NCBI RefSeq assembly: GCF_000414115.1
Contig: NZ_AOPZ01000380.1
Span: 1 to 57,898 of the forward strand
Direction of reading: 5' to 3'
DNA from: Streptomyces aurantiacus JA 4570
GTDB taxonomy: Bacteria; Actinomycetota; Actinomycetes; Streptomycetales; Streptomycetaceae
DNA: 57,898 bases
Positions 49,687 to 57,683 of the stretch are shown piece by piece (positions within the stretch are counted from its first letter, which is position 1; each line of letters starts with the position of its first letter). Under the pieces are notes generated by a model. The model saw nothing but the letters and a program-made list of their open reading frames with translations. It was not told the DNA's origin and ran no database searches. Position numbers and translations under genes: made by a program.

Positions 49687-50294
49687 GCGAAGTTGAGGAC
49701 GGTGCGGCGCAGGCCCGCGTGGCGGAGCGGGGTGACGCGGTGGGCGGTGGTGTCACTGCGGAGCAGGTAGCCGTCGCCGGTGCGGTGGTGAGCCCTGTGG
49801 ACCTTGTCGGTCCGTAGCGAGGCGAGGTCGGCGATGTGGGGGACGTACTCGAGCAGTCCGCCGTGGGAGGGGTCGGCCGGGGCCTCGATGAACAGCACCA
49901 GGGCCAGGGGATAGTCGTCGGTGTGGGCGCCGTGGGTGTCCCCCTGCTCGTGGAGGCTGTTGATGACGTGCCGTTCGAGGGGGTCACTCACGGCAACGGC
50001 CCGGAAGCCCGCGATGCGGCCGAGCAGTCCGAGGAGATGTTCGTCCCGGTAGAGCTGTGGAATCAGTACGGATTCCTGGGCGATGACGTGGCCGCCGAGA
50101 GTGGTCATATGGCGGGGGGAGTGATCCGTGCATTCCATGGCGAAGTCCCGCCGCGCAGACAGCTTTTCCAGTCGTCGTACCTCGCTGTCGATGACCGTCA
50201 GCAATTCCGGGGGCATCAGGGCGGGGAGCGGCAGATAGCCGTCGGCGGTGAAGCGGTCGCGCAGGGCATGGGTGTACTCGGGTAATGACAGCAC
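49629..50294 (-). CDS. 2OG-Fe(II) oxygenase (HalD/BesD/ArpA-like)
   Basis: Predicted 221-residue soluble dioxygenase. The Fe(II) motif is HTD in DTHGAHTDDYPLALVLF and the second His in TTAHRVTPLRH; an Arg follows for 2-oxoglutarate (RRTVLNFAY). The family includes ArpA-like hydroxylases and the free amino acid halogenases BesD/HalD. In halogenases the Asp of HxD is replaced by Gly; here it is Asp, so hydroxylation is expected. The GTG at 50294 gives the family length; the frame to 50447 adds non-conserved residues. It is transcribed opposite to its surroundings, and its 3' end overlaps a truncated gene, so it looks like an insertion. Confidence 0.82.
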   Translation of the reverse strand: MLSLPEYTHALRDRFTADGYLPLPALMPPELLTVIDSEVRRLEKLSARRDFAMECTDHSPRHMTTLGGHVIAQESVLIPQLYRDEHLLGLLGRIAGFRAVAVSDPLERHVINSLHEQGDTHGAHTDDYPLALVLFIEAPADPSHGGLLEYVPHIADLASLRTDKVHRAHHRTGDGYLLRSDTTAHRVTPLRHAGLRRTVLNFAYTTPDRQRAVTPSASQLY

Positions 50295-50722
50295 GGCAGA
50301 GGCATTACCCGGCGCCGGTGGCCGCCATGCCGTGGGCGAGGCCGCCGGTCGCCCGGCGACCCGTTCCGATCGCACAGTTCCGGCCAGAGTGGCGTCCTGT
50401 GGCGGGAAGCGGGCAGTGCACGTTCCTGGGTCCGGGCACCGTCTCACCGTGCCGCATCATGGCCAGGTACCCGCACTGATCGGGGGGCGTGCGAGGGGCG
50501 AAGAGTTCCGGAGGCCGCGGCTGGACTGGCCGGGCCGGGCGGGCTCCCGCGACCGGTGGCGGGATTGTGTGACCCAGCTCCCAACTGCGTTGCGCCTGCA
50601 ATGTCCTGTGGGGGAGTATGTTCGATGCGTTACGTGACGTGAGTGCCGCATGCGTATGGAGTGATGTCATTGCGCTGGTCAACTACCGGTTGGCCGACGG
50701 GGGTTCTCGGCGGGGGTGGCTT
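50295..50722. other. Promoter region before the ESX genes
   Basis: A 428-bp gap between the divergent oxygenase and first WXG100-like gene. I could not identify a convincing promoter, operator or hairpin. Short open frames here have no ribosome sites. Confidence 0.45.
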
Positions 50723-51052
50723 GTGAAGTTCGACATGGGTGAGACGACGCTTGCCGTGTTGGGGAAGAACACGGCGGGGTCGAGTGACGACCTGGGGACG
50801 CTGATCCGGGCCCTGGTGCAGTCGGCGGAGCCGTTGGAGGGGAAGTTCAACGGCGCGGGCAAGGCGACGTTCGACTCGTTCAAGCTGCGGGCGGATGAGA
50901 TCACGGCGGCGTTGAACAGTTCGCTGGCGTCGATTCTGGGCGGCCAGGCGGGGATGGACGAGGCGTTCGGTACGGGTACGCAGGAGCAGTCCGACAACGC
51001 CCACAAGAACATGGGCGCGGCCAACTTCCAGGCGGCGCGCTTCTCGGGCTGA
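50723..51052 (+). CDS. WXG100-like ESX secreted protein 1
   Basis: Predicted 109-residue helical-hairpin protein of the EsxA/EsxB type, a substrate of type VII secretion. The first helix includes SSDDLGTLIRALVQSAEPLEG. The turn is KFNGAGKATF (Phe-Asn-Gly in place of the Trp-x-Gly). The second helix includes FKLRADEITAALNSSLASILGG. The GTG at 50723 (VKFDMGETTL) has GGGGGTGG upstream; ATG 50735 is an alternative. It pairs with the next gene, 75 bp away, as in the Streptomyces esxBA operon. Confidence 0.82.
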   Translation: MKFDMGETTLAVLGKNTAGSSDDLGTLIRALVQSAEPLEGKFNGAGKATFDSFKLRADEITAALNSSLASILGGQAGMDEAFGTGTQEQSDNAHKNMGAANFQAARFSG

Positions 51053-51127
51053 CCGCCACTGTCCAACGGGCTCCGGGGGCAACCCCGCCCACCAACTTCG
51101 CTTCCACTCGACACGGGGAGTCTTGTC

Positions 51128-51439
51128 ATGGCTGGCAACCAGGACCGGCGTTCGTACGACACCGGCGCCTCCGCCGACGTACAGAGCAGCCTGCACATCA
51201 TCATCGGGAATCTCGAGCGCGTGCTCGGCGACCGCGACCGCGCGGTGAAGGCGGCGATGGCCGACTACCAGGCCGACGGGGTGTCGGACGAGTACCACGG
51301 CAAGGAAGTGCGCTGGAACAAGGCGGCGAACGAGGTCCGGGAGATCATCCGGCTGGTGCGTTCCACGCTGGAGGAGAACGACGGCACGGCGCAGACGACG
51401 CTCGCCCGCGCGCGGGCCGCTGTCAACAACATCGGCTGA
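51128..51439 (+). CDS. WXG100-like ESX secreted protein 2
   Basis: Predicted 103-residue partner of the preceding protein: helix 1 (SSLHIIIGNLERVLGDRD), a central turn near HGKEVRWNKAAN containing Trp, and helix 2 (EVREIIRLVRSTLEEND, then TLARARAAVNNIG). The two should form a heterodimer exported by the ESX machinery. ATG 51128 follows GGGGAG. Confidence 0.82.
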   Translation: MAGNQDRRSYDTGASADVQSSLHIIIGNLERVLGDRDRAVKAAMADYQADGVSDEYHGKEVRWNKAANEVREIIRLVRSTLEENDGTAQTTLARARAAVNNIG

Positions 51440-51448
51440 GCACGCACC

Positions 51449-52054
51449 ATGTCCTATCCGACCCCTCCCACCCCGCCGGGCGGAGACGCTGGCTCTGGCC
51501 CCGGCCAGGGACTGCCCACCTACCCGCAGGCAACGTCTTCTCAGCCCTATCAGCCCTATCAGCCCTATCAGCCCTATCAGCCCTATCAGCCGTATCAGCC
51601 GTATCCGGGGCCCTCGCACTACGCCTCTGTCGGCCCCGTGCTCGCGGACCGGGGTTCCCGCTTCGGGGCACGCCTGCTCGACCTGGTCTTCTGGCTCTTG
51701 GGCTACTTCGCGCCGGGTGCTCCGATCATGGTGTGGATCGACGAGTCCGGCGGTGGACTGTCGCAGGTGGTGCTGATCGTCTGGTTGGTCACTTCGCTCG
51801 TTCTGTATTTCCCGGTGTGCATCGCCCGATTCGGCTCGACGCTGGGCAAGCGGATCTGTGGAGTGCGGATCGTGCGGCGTGAGACCGGAGGGCCGGTCGG
51901 ATTCTGGCGGGCCATGGGGCGGGAGTCCTTCTCGTTGCTCGGGATGGTCGTACCGGTCCTGAGCCTGCTCGACCCGCTGTGGTGCTGCTGGGACAAGCCG
52001 CTGCAGCAGTGCCTGCACGACAAGGCGGCGGACACCGTCGCTGTGGAGCGCTGA
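51449..52054 (+). CDS. RDD family membrane protein
   Basis: Predicted 201-residue membrane protein. A Pro/Tyr/Gln-rich N-terminus with seven PYQ-type repeats (9-bp DNA units) precedes an RDD domain: GSRFGARLLDLVFW (the Arg/Asp pair), then GSTLGKRICGVRIVR, and three hydrophobic helices. RDD proteins are common in ESX loci; a role as transporter or membrane partner is suspected but unproven. The start ATG 51449 is 9 bp after the previous stop. Confidence 0.82.
   Translation: MSYPTPPTPPGGDAGSGPGQGLPTYPQATSSQPYQPYQPYQPYQPYQPYQPYPGPSHYASVGPVLADRGSRFGARLLDLVFWLLGYFAPGAPIMVWIDESGGGLSQVVLIVWLVTSLVLYFPVCIARFGSTLGKRICGVRIVRRETGGPVGFWRAMGRESFSLLGMVVPVLSLLDPLWCCWDKPLQQCLHDKAADTVAVER
51542..51604 (+). 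repeat. Seven 9-bp tandem units encoding QPY
   Basis: CAGCCCTAT is repeated five times, followed by two CAGCCGTAT units. It is an in-frame coding repeat, likely variable in copy number between strains. Confidence 0.9.
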
Positions 52055-52153
52055 GCGGGGGCCAGGGAGTCCAGGGCTCCGGTCGCCGCCCTGGTGTACG
52101 GGGTCGACATCGTGTGATCAAGACGTGAACGTAACCAGAGTTATGGGGGGCGT

Positions 52154-52573
52154 GTGATGACGGCGTGGGACATCGAACCCGGCGGCGTGCGGGGAGTGCT
52201 CCAGCGGGCCGGCACTGCGGCCGAGACCATGGCGTCCGCCGGCAAGCAGATGCAGAAGACGCTGCCGCAAGCGGCCAAGCACGCGGGCACCATTGTTGAG
52301 GGTGGACACGAGGGGCAGGGGACCCCGGGGCCGGTGGGGTCGGCCCTGGGCGTGTTCTTCAACCAGTGGTCGAAGAACCTCACGTACATCGCGGAGCGGG
52401 CGGGCAGTTCGCTGAACGGCGCCCACCGGGCCACCGAGGAGTACATCAAGGGTGACCTGGACATGGCGGCCAAGAAGCAGGGCAACGCACTCGCGGAGAT
52501 GACGGTGCCCGACATGCCCGGTGTCGGCGGTGGCGGTGGAGCCGGCGGTGGCGCGCGAGGCGGTGGCAAGTGA
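52154..52573 (+). CDS. DUF6507 family protein (WXG100-like)
   Basis: Predicted 139-residue protein, recognised as DUF6507: TAWDIEPGGVRGVLQRAGTA, AAKHAGTIVEGG, GPVGSALGVFF, LTYIAERAGSSLNGAHRATE, YIKGDLDMAAKKQ. It is helical with a flexible Gly-rich tail. Its stop overlaps the start of the toxin gene (GTGA). Small WXG-like proteins in this position are likely export chaperones or partners for the large effector, which is inference. Confidence 0.75.
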   Translation: MMTAWDIEPGGVRGVLQRAGTAAETMASAGKQMQKTLPQAAKHAGTIVEGGHEGQGTPGPVGSALGVFFNQWSKNLTYIAERAGSSLNGAHRATEEYIKGDLDMAAKKQGNALAEMTVPDMPGVGGGGGAGGGARGGGK

Positions 52574-55080
52574 GCAGCAAGCTCATTGACCCCAATGGCA
52601 TACCGCAGTTCACGGGCAACCTGGAACAGCTCGAGCGGGACGCGACGGACCTCAGCATGGAGGCGTCGTTGTTCCGCCTCGGCGGCGGCCAGGTGCACTC
52701 CATCTTCCAGGGGCTCTCGGCGTTCTACGAGGCTCCCGAGGCGGAGGACCTGTTCGCGACGACCAAGCCGGTGGCCACGCGGTCGGACGCGTTCGCCGAC
52801 CAGTTGGAGAAGGTCGCGCAGGCCCTGAACGACTACGCGACCGAGGTGCGGCCGCTGGCGGAGAAGCTCAAGCAGCTGCGGATCGAGGCCAGTGCCTTCG
52901 TCATCGACGACGTCTCGACCGATGACGAATGGCGCAAGGACCAGGACAAGGTCGATCACAACAATCGGCTGATGGACGACGTCGAGGCCGCCACCCTGGC
53001 CTTCCAGGCGGCCGAAATCGCCTGCCACAACAGGATCACCGCCTTGGTGGACGGGATCCAGCTGAAGCCGAGCAGCGACGGTCAGACCAGCTGCGGTACG
53101 TATGGCTACACCGAGGAAGTCCTCGACCAGGCCGAAGAACTGCCCTGGGGCGCCAAGGCCGAGCGGGACTACGACGGAATCGAATGGCTCGCCCACAAGG
53201 CCGTGGACTTCGGCAAGGGCGTCGTCGTGGACGGCATCGTCGGCACGGTCAAGGCGATCGGCACACTGGCGGGCAAGGACGGCTGGGGCGCGGCCGGCGA
53301 GGCGTGGACCAACCTGGCCAAGCTGGGCACCGGCCTGGCACTGACCATGTCTCCGGCCGCGGGCCTCTTCTGGACGGCCAAGGACGAGCACCTTCCGGGC
53401 TGGCTGCGGGATTCCCGGCGGGCGGTGGTGGAGACCGGCAAGGGGTTGATCGCCTACGACCAGTGGGGCAAGAACCCGGCTCGGGCGGCGGGCTTGGTCA
53501 GCTTCAACGCCGTGACCATCGTGGCGACACGTGGCGCGGGGGCCGCGGTCAAGGGCGGGGCCATGGCGAAGGTCGTCTCGGTGACCGGCAGGGTGGGCCG
53601 TGGGATCGATCCGTTCACCTATGCGGCGAAGGGCGTTACCTTCGCGGTGTCGAAGGTGGGGGATCTGCTGGTGCCGTTGAAGAACGTCGGCGCCGGCGCG
53701 CGAGTGGGGTTGGCGGACGGGCCCTACCGCCTGGTGGACGAGGGGGCGGGCATGCCCGCGCGTCCTGCGGCTGTGCCGGACGACGCGGTGCGGTACGTCG
53801 ACAACGAGGGCGGATCGGTCTACCTCACGAAAGAGGGGGCGATCCTGGACTCGAACGGTGCGGTCCTGCAGAGGTCCGACCAAGCTCGGCCGGAACTCTC
53901 GGCGCGGGAGCGGGCCACCGCGGTCCGCAACGAGACCCCCGCGCCTCGCAACCCCGCAGGAGAACCTGTTCTTGCGGGGGTCAAGGCAGGCGACGGCGCC
54001 GCTGAACCCGTCGGCCGTGCGGCAGATACTTCCCCGGGCAACGGCTCGCATGGCCCTGGCCCCTCGGGAAGCCACGCGTCCCTGGGCGGCTCATCGGTCG
54101 ACGGTGTGACTGGCCTTGGCCGAGCGGGCGGGGGGACGGGCGGTCCCGGTGACCATGTCCCCGGACAGCCGGGAGGCAGAGGGGCCGGAGCCGGTGGTAC
54201 TGAGCCCGACCCCAAGGAGATTCTGCGCCGGCACGTGGAGCGAGCCAATTCGGATCCGTCCTGGTTCAAGGAGCACTACAGATCCAATGGATACCGGCGG
54301 GTTACGAACAGGGAGTTCTGGGGGCAGCGATTGCCCCAATTGGTGCGCGACCCCTCCGACCCGAGCCGGTGGATCGCGAAGACCGATCTGCCCCCCGCCA
54401 TCCCGGCGAAGTACGTCGACTCCAACCCCCTAACAGGCCACCGAATCCGGCTCGGGGATGATGTGCTCGGCGAACTCGACAAGTCGGCAAGGCTCCGGCA
54501 CGATGCCATAGCAGCCGATCGGCAAGCCGAGCAGAACCTGGCCGACGCCGAACGTGCGCACCAGAAGAATCCGACCGCGGAGACGGAAGCCGCACGCGAC
54601 GCGGCTGAGAGCGCGCACTCCCCGCTGCACGGTGACCAGGGCAGGCAGAGCGAGCTGTTCGGTGAGGCTGTTGCCGAGCGCCATGCCATTCCGGAACATT
54701 TCCCGAATGCCAGGCGTGTCGACGACGGGGAGTTTGGTAACAATCGATTCGATCAGGTCTATCGGAATCCCGACGGGAGCTTTGTGGTCGTCGAGGCCAA
54801 GGGCTCTCTCCGAGCGGGTCTCGGCGAACGAACGAGTCACTTGGGCAATCGGGTTCAACAGGGAACTCGCGAGTACTTCGAAACGATCCTTCGCGAGATG
54901 GACAAGCGGGCGAAGGCCAAGAACGATACCGCGGAGGCGGCGCTCGTGCGGGATCTTCGCAATTCCCTGAAGCGAGGCAGTGTGAAGTACATACTGGTCA
55001 AGGCGGAGGCCGCCGGCAACGGCAAGTATGCTGGATACCAGATGAAGGAGTTCAACATCAGCAAGCCCAGGAGTAAGTGA
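52570..55080 (+). CDS. ESX-type polymorphic toxin with PD-(D/E)XK nuclease tip
   Basis: Predicted 836-residue secreted effector. Residues 1-170 are helical and WXG/LXG-like (QFTGNLEQLERDATDL, VHSIFQGLSAFYEAPE). Residues about 195-370 have Gly/Ala-rich hydrophobic segments that may insert in membranes (GVVVDGIVGTVKAIGTLAG). A disordered Gly/Pro/Ser linker runs to about 555. The tip (about 560-836) ends in a nuclease core with Asp728 (RFDQVY), Glu742 and Lys744 (VVVEAKGS), typical of PD-(D/E)XK endonucleases. It starts at a GTG overlapping the DUF6507 stop and ends overlapping the Imm49 gene, so the three form one cassette. DNA cleavage is inferred from motif. Confidence 0.82.
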   Translation: MSSKLIDPNGIPQFTGNLEQLERDATDLSMEASLFRLGGGQVHSIFQGLSAFYEAPEAEDLFATTKPVATRSDAFADQLEKVAQALNDYATEVRPLAEKLKQLRIEASAFVIDDVSTDDEWRKDQDKVDHNNRLMDDVEAATLAFQAAEIACHNRITALVDGIQLKPSSDGQTSCGTYGYTEEVLDQAEELPWGAKAERDYDGIEWLAHKAVDFGKGVVVDGIVGTVKAIGTLAGKDGWGAAGEAWTNLAKLGTGLALTMSPAAGLFWTAKDEHLPGWLRDSRRAVVETGKGLIAYDQWGKNPARAAGLVSFNAVTIVATRGAGAAVKGGAMAKVVSVTGRVGRGIDPFTYAAKGVTFAVSKVGDLLVPLKNVGAGARVGLADGPYRLVDEGAGMPARPAAVPDDAVRYVDNEGGSVYLTKEGAILDSNGAVLQRSDQARPELSARERATAVRNETPAPRNPAGEPVLAGVKAGDGAAEPVGRAADTSPGNGSHGPGPSGSHASLGGSSVDGVTGLGRAGGGTGGPGDHVPGQPGGRGAGAGGTEPDPKEILRRHVERANSDPSWFKEHYRSNGYRRVTNREFWGQRLPQLVRDPSDPSRWIAKTDLPPAIPAKYVDSNPLTGHRIRLGDDVLGELDKSARLRHDAIAADRQAEQNLADAERAHQKNPTAETEAARDAAESAHSPLHGDQGRQSELFGEAVAERHAIPEHFPNARRVDDGEFGNNRFDQVYRNPDGSFVVVEAKGSLRAGLGERTSHLGNRVQQGTREYFETILREMDKRAKAKNDTAEAALVRDLRNSLKRGSVKYILVKAEAAGNGKYAGYQMKEFNISKPRSK

Positions 55081-55940
55081 TGCCTGCACGAGTGGCGCGC
55101 CACGAATTTCCCGGTGGAGACGCGACGCGGATCCTGGAAATGAGCGACGAAGCGGCGCTCGAGGACATTGAAGGTCTCCAGGAGTCGCCCGAATCGTTCG
55201 GGCTGACCTTCGGCAGTGTGTTGAGCACGGCCCAACTGCACTGTATTCATGACGGCGCTGTGAGTAAATCGGAGACCTGGGAAGCCTGGGTTGCGGCGAT
55301 GCAGGTCGGATCTGCCATGTTTGCTGCCGCCAGCACCACGCAAGCCTCCGTGGAGTGTGTGATCGCGCACAAGAAGTGGGTGCTGCCGGCGACCGGTGCC
55401 CAGCACTTTACCGATGCGGGAAATTGGGTTACCGCCTTCTGGCTTGCTGTCAGTTGCCGCGAGCAGGGGCGGATGACCGAGCTGGCGAACGTGCCAGTGG
55501 AACTACTCCGCGAATCTGACGCCGTCTACGACGAATACATCTACTCTTGGGTGGATGCCCTGCAGACGTACTGGATGGAGCGTCCAGGTCTGGGTGAAAA
55601 GCTGATCGCTGCATTCAACGGCACTGACCCCGAGACCCTTCGCGTCGCGGACCGCGAGCTGATGTTGAAAATCCTCTACCCGCCGCTCAACCTGTTCCTG
55701 CAGTTCGTCAAGAGGGACCAAGAGAATTTCAACGCGGCGCTCGTGGAAGCATTGACGCTGCACAAGGAGTACTGGACGCAGACCGAGGATCGCAGGCTAA
55801 GTACGGACGGCGCGGTGGCCATTGGCCCACTGGCCGTTGCATGTCTTGCTCACGACGCAGGCATGGCTGTAGAGGTCGAGTCGGACTACCTGCCGAAGCA
55901 TCTCTTGCAGCGGAGCTGGCTTGGCGAGTTCGAGACCTGA
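55080..55940 (+). CDS. Imm49 family immunity protein
   Basis: Predicted 286-residue cytosolic protein of the Imm49 family: WEAWVAAMQVGSAMFAAAST, VECVIAHKKW, TDAGNWVTAFWLAVSCREQ, VYDEYIYSWVDALQTYWM, LYPPLNLFLQFVKRD, LTLHKEYWTQTEDR and PLAVACLAHDAG are all family segments. It directly follows the nuclease toxin (TGATG overlap), so it should bind and block that toxin. The ATG at 55080 is preferred; a GTG one codon earlier is possible. Confidence 0.88.
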   Translation: MPARVARHEFPGGDATRILEMSDEAALEDIEGLQESPESFGLTFGSVLSTAQLHCIHDGAVSKSETWEAWVAAMQVGSAMFAAASTTQASVECVIAHKKWVLPATGAQHFTDAGNWVTAFWLAVSCREQGRMTELANVPVELLRESDAVYDEYIYSWVDALQTYWMERPGLGEKLIAAFNGTDPETLRVADRELMLKILYPPLNLFLQFVKRDQENFNAALVEALTLHKEYWTQTEDRRLSTDGAVAIGPLAVACLAHDAGMAVEVESDYLPKHLLQRSWLGEFET

Positions 55941-55969
55941 GAGATTGCTTGACTGTCTCCGGAAGGGGG

Positions 55970-56302
55970 ATGAGCGGGGTGGCAGCTCAGGACTACGACA
56001 GTCAGTTGTTGGAGTCCGTTTCCGTTCGGCGGCGGCGGCTTCGGGATGCGGTGGTGTTTGGTGGGGCGCGGCAGCGGCGGGGGTGGGATGAGCGGTTGGG
56101 GAAGTTTGTCGGGGGGATGGTGATCGCCGCTGTGTTGTGTGCCGGATGCGTGGGATGGTCGTTCATTTCGCATCGGGTGATGGAGGAGAAGAAGCCGGGA
56201 GAGTCGCCGACTGATGGGCCTCGGTCTTCGTCGTTCGGTGCGCGCACTTCCTTGCCGTTTGGCGTGTCCGAATCGCCCTCCGTGTCCGCTACTTCTCGGT
56301 GA
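55970..56302 (+). CDS. Small ESX-locus membrane protein, 110 aa
   Basis: Predicted one-pass membrane protein: a basic N-terminal region (ESVSVRRRRLRDAVVFGG), one helix (FVGGMVIAAVLCAGCVGWSF) and a Ser/Pro-rich tail. ATG 55970 has GGAAGGGGG upstream. I do not recognise it. Its location before EccD suggests it belongs to the secretion apparatus. Confidence 0.65.
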   Translation: MSGVAAQDYDSQLLESVSVRRRRLRDAVVFGGARQRRGWDERLGKFVGGMVIAAVLCAGCVGWSFISHRVMEEKKPGESPTDGPRSSSFGARTSLPFGVSESPSVSATSR

Positions 56303-56333
56303 TAGGTTCGAACTTGTGATATCTGCGGGGGCA

Positions 56334-57683
56334 ATGAGCCGTAGCCAAGGGCGAGTGGCGTTGAGCCGGGTGACCTTGGTGGGGGAGCGGCGGCGGGTGG
56401 ATCTCGTACTGCCTTCTCAGGAGCCGGTCGGGCTGTTGCTGCCCGAGGTGATGCGGCTGCTCGACGATCGGGTGGGCGCGCGGCCCGAGTTGCGGTATCT
56501 CGTGGCCGCCGATGGGTCCGCGCTCGCGCAGGACAGCACGCTTGAGTCGGCCGGGGTCGCCGATGGAGCTGTGCTGCGGCTCGTGCGGGCCGAGGACGCG
56601 CCCTCCGCGCCCGTGGTGCACGACGTCACCGACGAGGCCGCCGGGGATCTGGATGTGCGGGCCTGGCGGTGGGGTGCCGGGGCCCGGCGGGTGGTGTGCG
56701 GCGTTGCTGTGGGGGCGTGGGCTCTCGTCGCCGCGGTGCTTGCCCGGGGGGAGTTCGACGATTCCCGGGTGGGGGTGGCGGCCTTGGGCGTCGGTGCCGT
56801 CGCCGCAGTGGGTGGTGCGGTGCTCGGGCGGGTTCGGCGGCAGAGCGTCGCCGCCACCCTCATCGGGGTCGCGGGTGCGCTCGGGGCCTTCGGCGCGTGG
56901 ACGCTCGGGGGCGCGAACGGGTGGTCCGGGGGCGCGCAGTTGGCGGGTGTCGTCGGGGTCCTTGTTGTTGCTCTGTTGCTGCTCGGGTGGTTCACGCCCT
57001 TGGGGCGGGGCGGAGTTGTCGGCGGTGGTGCCCTTGCCGGGTGCGCCGTGGTGTGGGAAGGCGTCCTCGGGATTCAGGGCGGTGGGCACGTCGATCGCGT
57101 CGGTGCCGTGCTCGCGGTCGTGTCCGTCGTCGGTCTCGGTGTGCTGCCGCGACTTGCCCTGATGGCCTCCGGGCTCTCCGGGCTCGACGACCGGCGGTCG
57201 GGCGGGGCCTCGGTCAGCCGGTACGACGTGGGGAGCGCCCTCGCCGCCACCCACCGTGGGCTCGCCCTCGCGACTGTGGCGCTCGCCGTGTCCGCCGGTG
57301 CCGCCGGTGTGCTCGCCCTGCGTGCCGTGTCCGTGTGGTCGGTGCTGCTCGCGGGGGTCGCTGCTCTGGTCCTCGCCCTGCGCGCGCGGGCGTTCCCGCT
57401 CATCGTCGAGGTCGTCGCCCTGTTCGCGGCCGCGGCGGCCGTCGTGGGGCGGCTCGCGTGGGTGTGGCTCGGCGACTCCGGGGCGGCGGGCGGGCCATTG
57501 GCGCTGCTCGTCGCGCTCGCGCTCGCCCCGCTCCTCGTACTCGCCGTGCGGCCCGCCGAGCATGTGCGCGTGCGGCTGCGCCGGATCGGGGACGCGCTGG
57601 AGTCGCTGGGCGTCATCGCCCTGATTCCGCTGGCCCTCGGGGTGTTCGGCGTGTACGGGCGACTCCTCGACACCTTCGCGTGA
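56334..57683 (+). CDS. eccD: EccD type VII secretion integral membrane protein
   Basis: Predicted 449-residue core channel component. The N-terminal domain (about 1-85; SRVTLVGERRRVDLVLPSQE, then LLPEVMRLLDDRV and ADGSALAQDSTLESAGVADG) is the ubiquitin-like YukD domain. It is followed by about 11 membrane helices, as in mycobacterial EccD. The start ATG 56334 is used; GTG 56316 is an alternative. The stop overlaps the next GTG (GTGA), so the operon continues beyond the window. Confidence 0.9.
   Translation: MSRSQGRVALSRVTLVGERRRVDLVLPSQEPVGLLLPEVMRLLDDRVGARPELRYLVAADGSALAQDSTLESAGVADGAVLRLVRAEDAPSAPVVHDVTDEAAGDLDVRAWRWGAGARRVVCGVAVGAWALVAAVLARGEFDDSRVGVAALGVGAVAAVGGAVLGRVRRQSVAATLIGVAGALGAFGAWTLGGANGWSGGAQLAGVVGVLVVALLLLGWFTPLGRGGVVGGGALAGCAVVWEGVLGIQGGGHVDRVGAVLAVVSVVGLGVLPRLALMASGLSGLDDRRSGGASVSRYDVGSALAATHRGLALATVALAVSAGAAGVLALRAVSVWSVLLAGVAALVLALRARAFPLIVEVVALFAAAAAVVGRLAWVWLGDSGAAGGPLALLVALALAPLLVLAVRPAEHVRVRLRRIGDALESLGVIALIPLALGVFGVYGRLLDTFA

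Noticed and set aside
51542..51604. Short regular repeats considered as a CRISPR array
   Set aside because: Units are 9 bp, contiguous, in frame and coding (QPY); there are no spacers.
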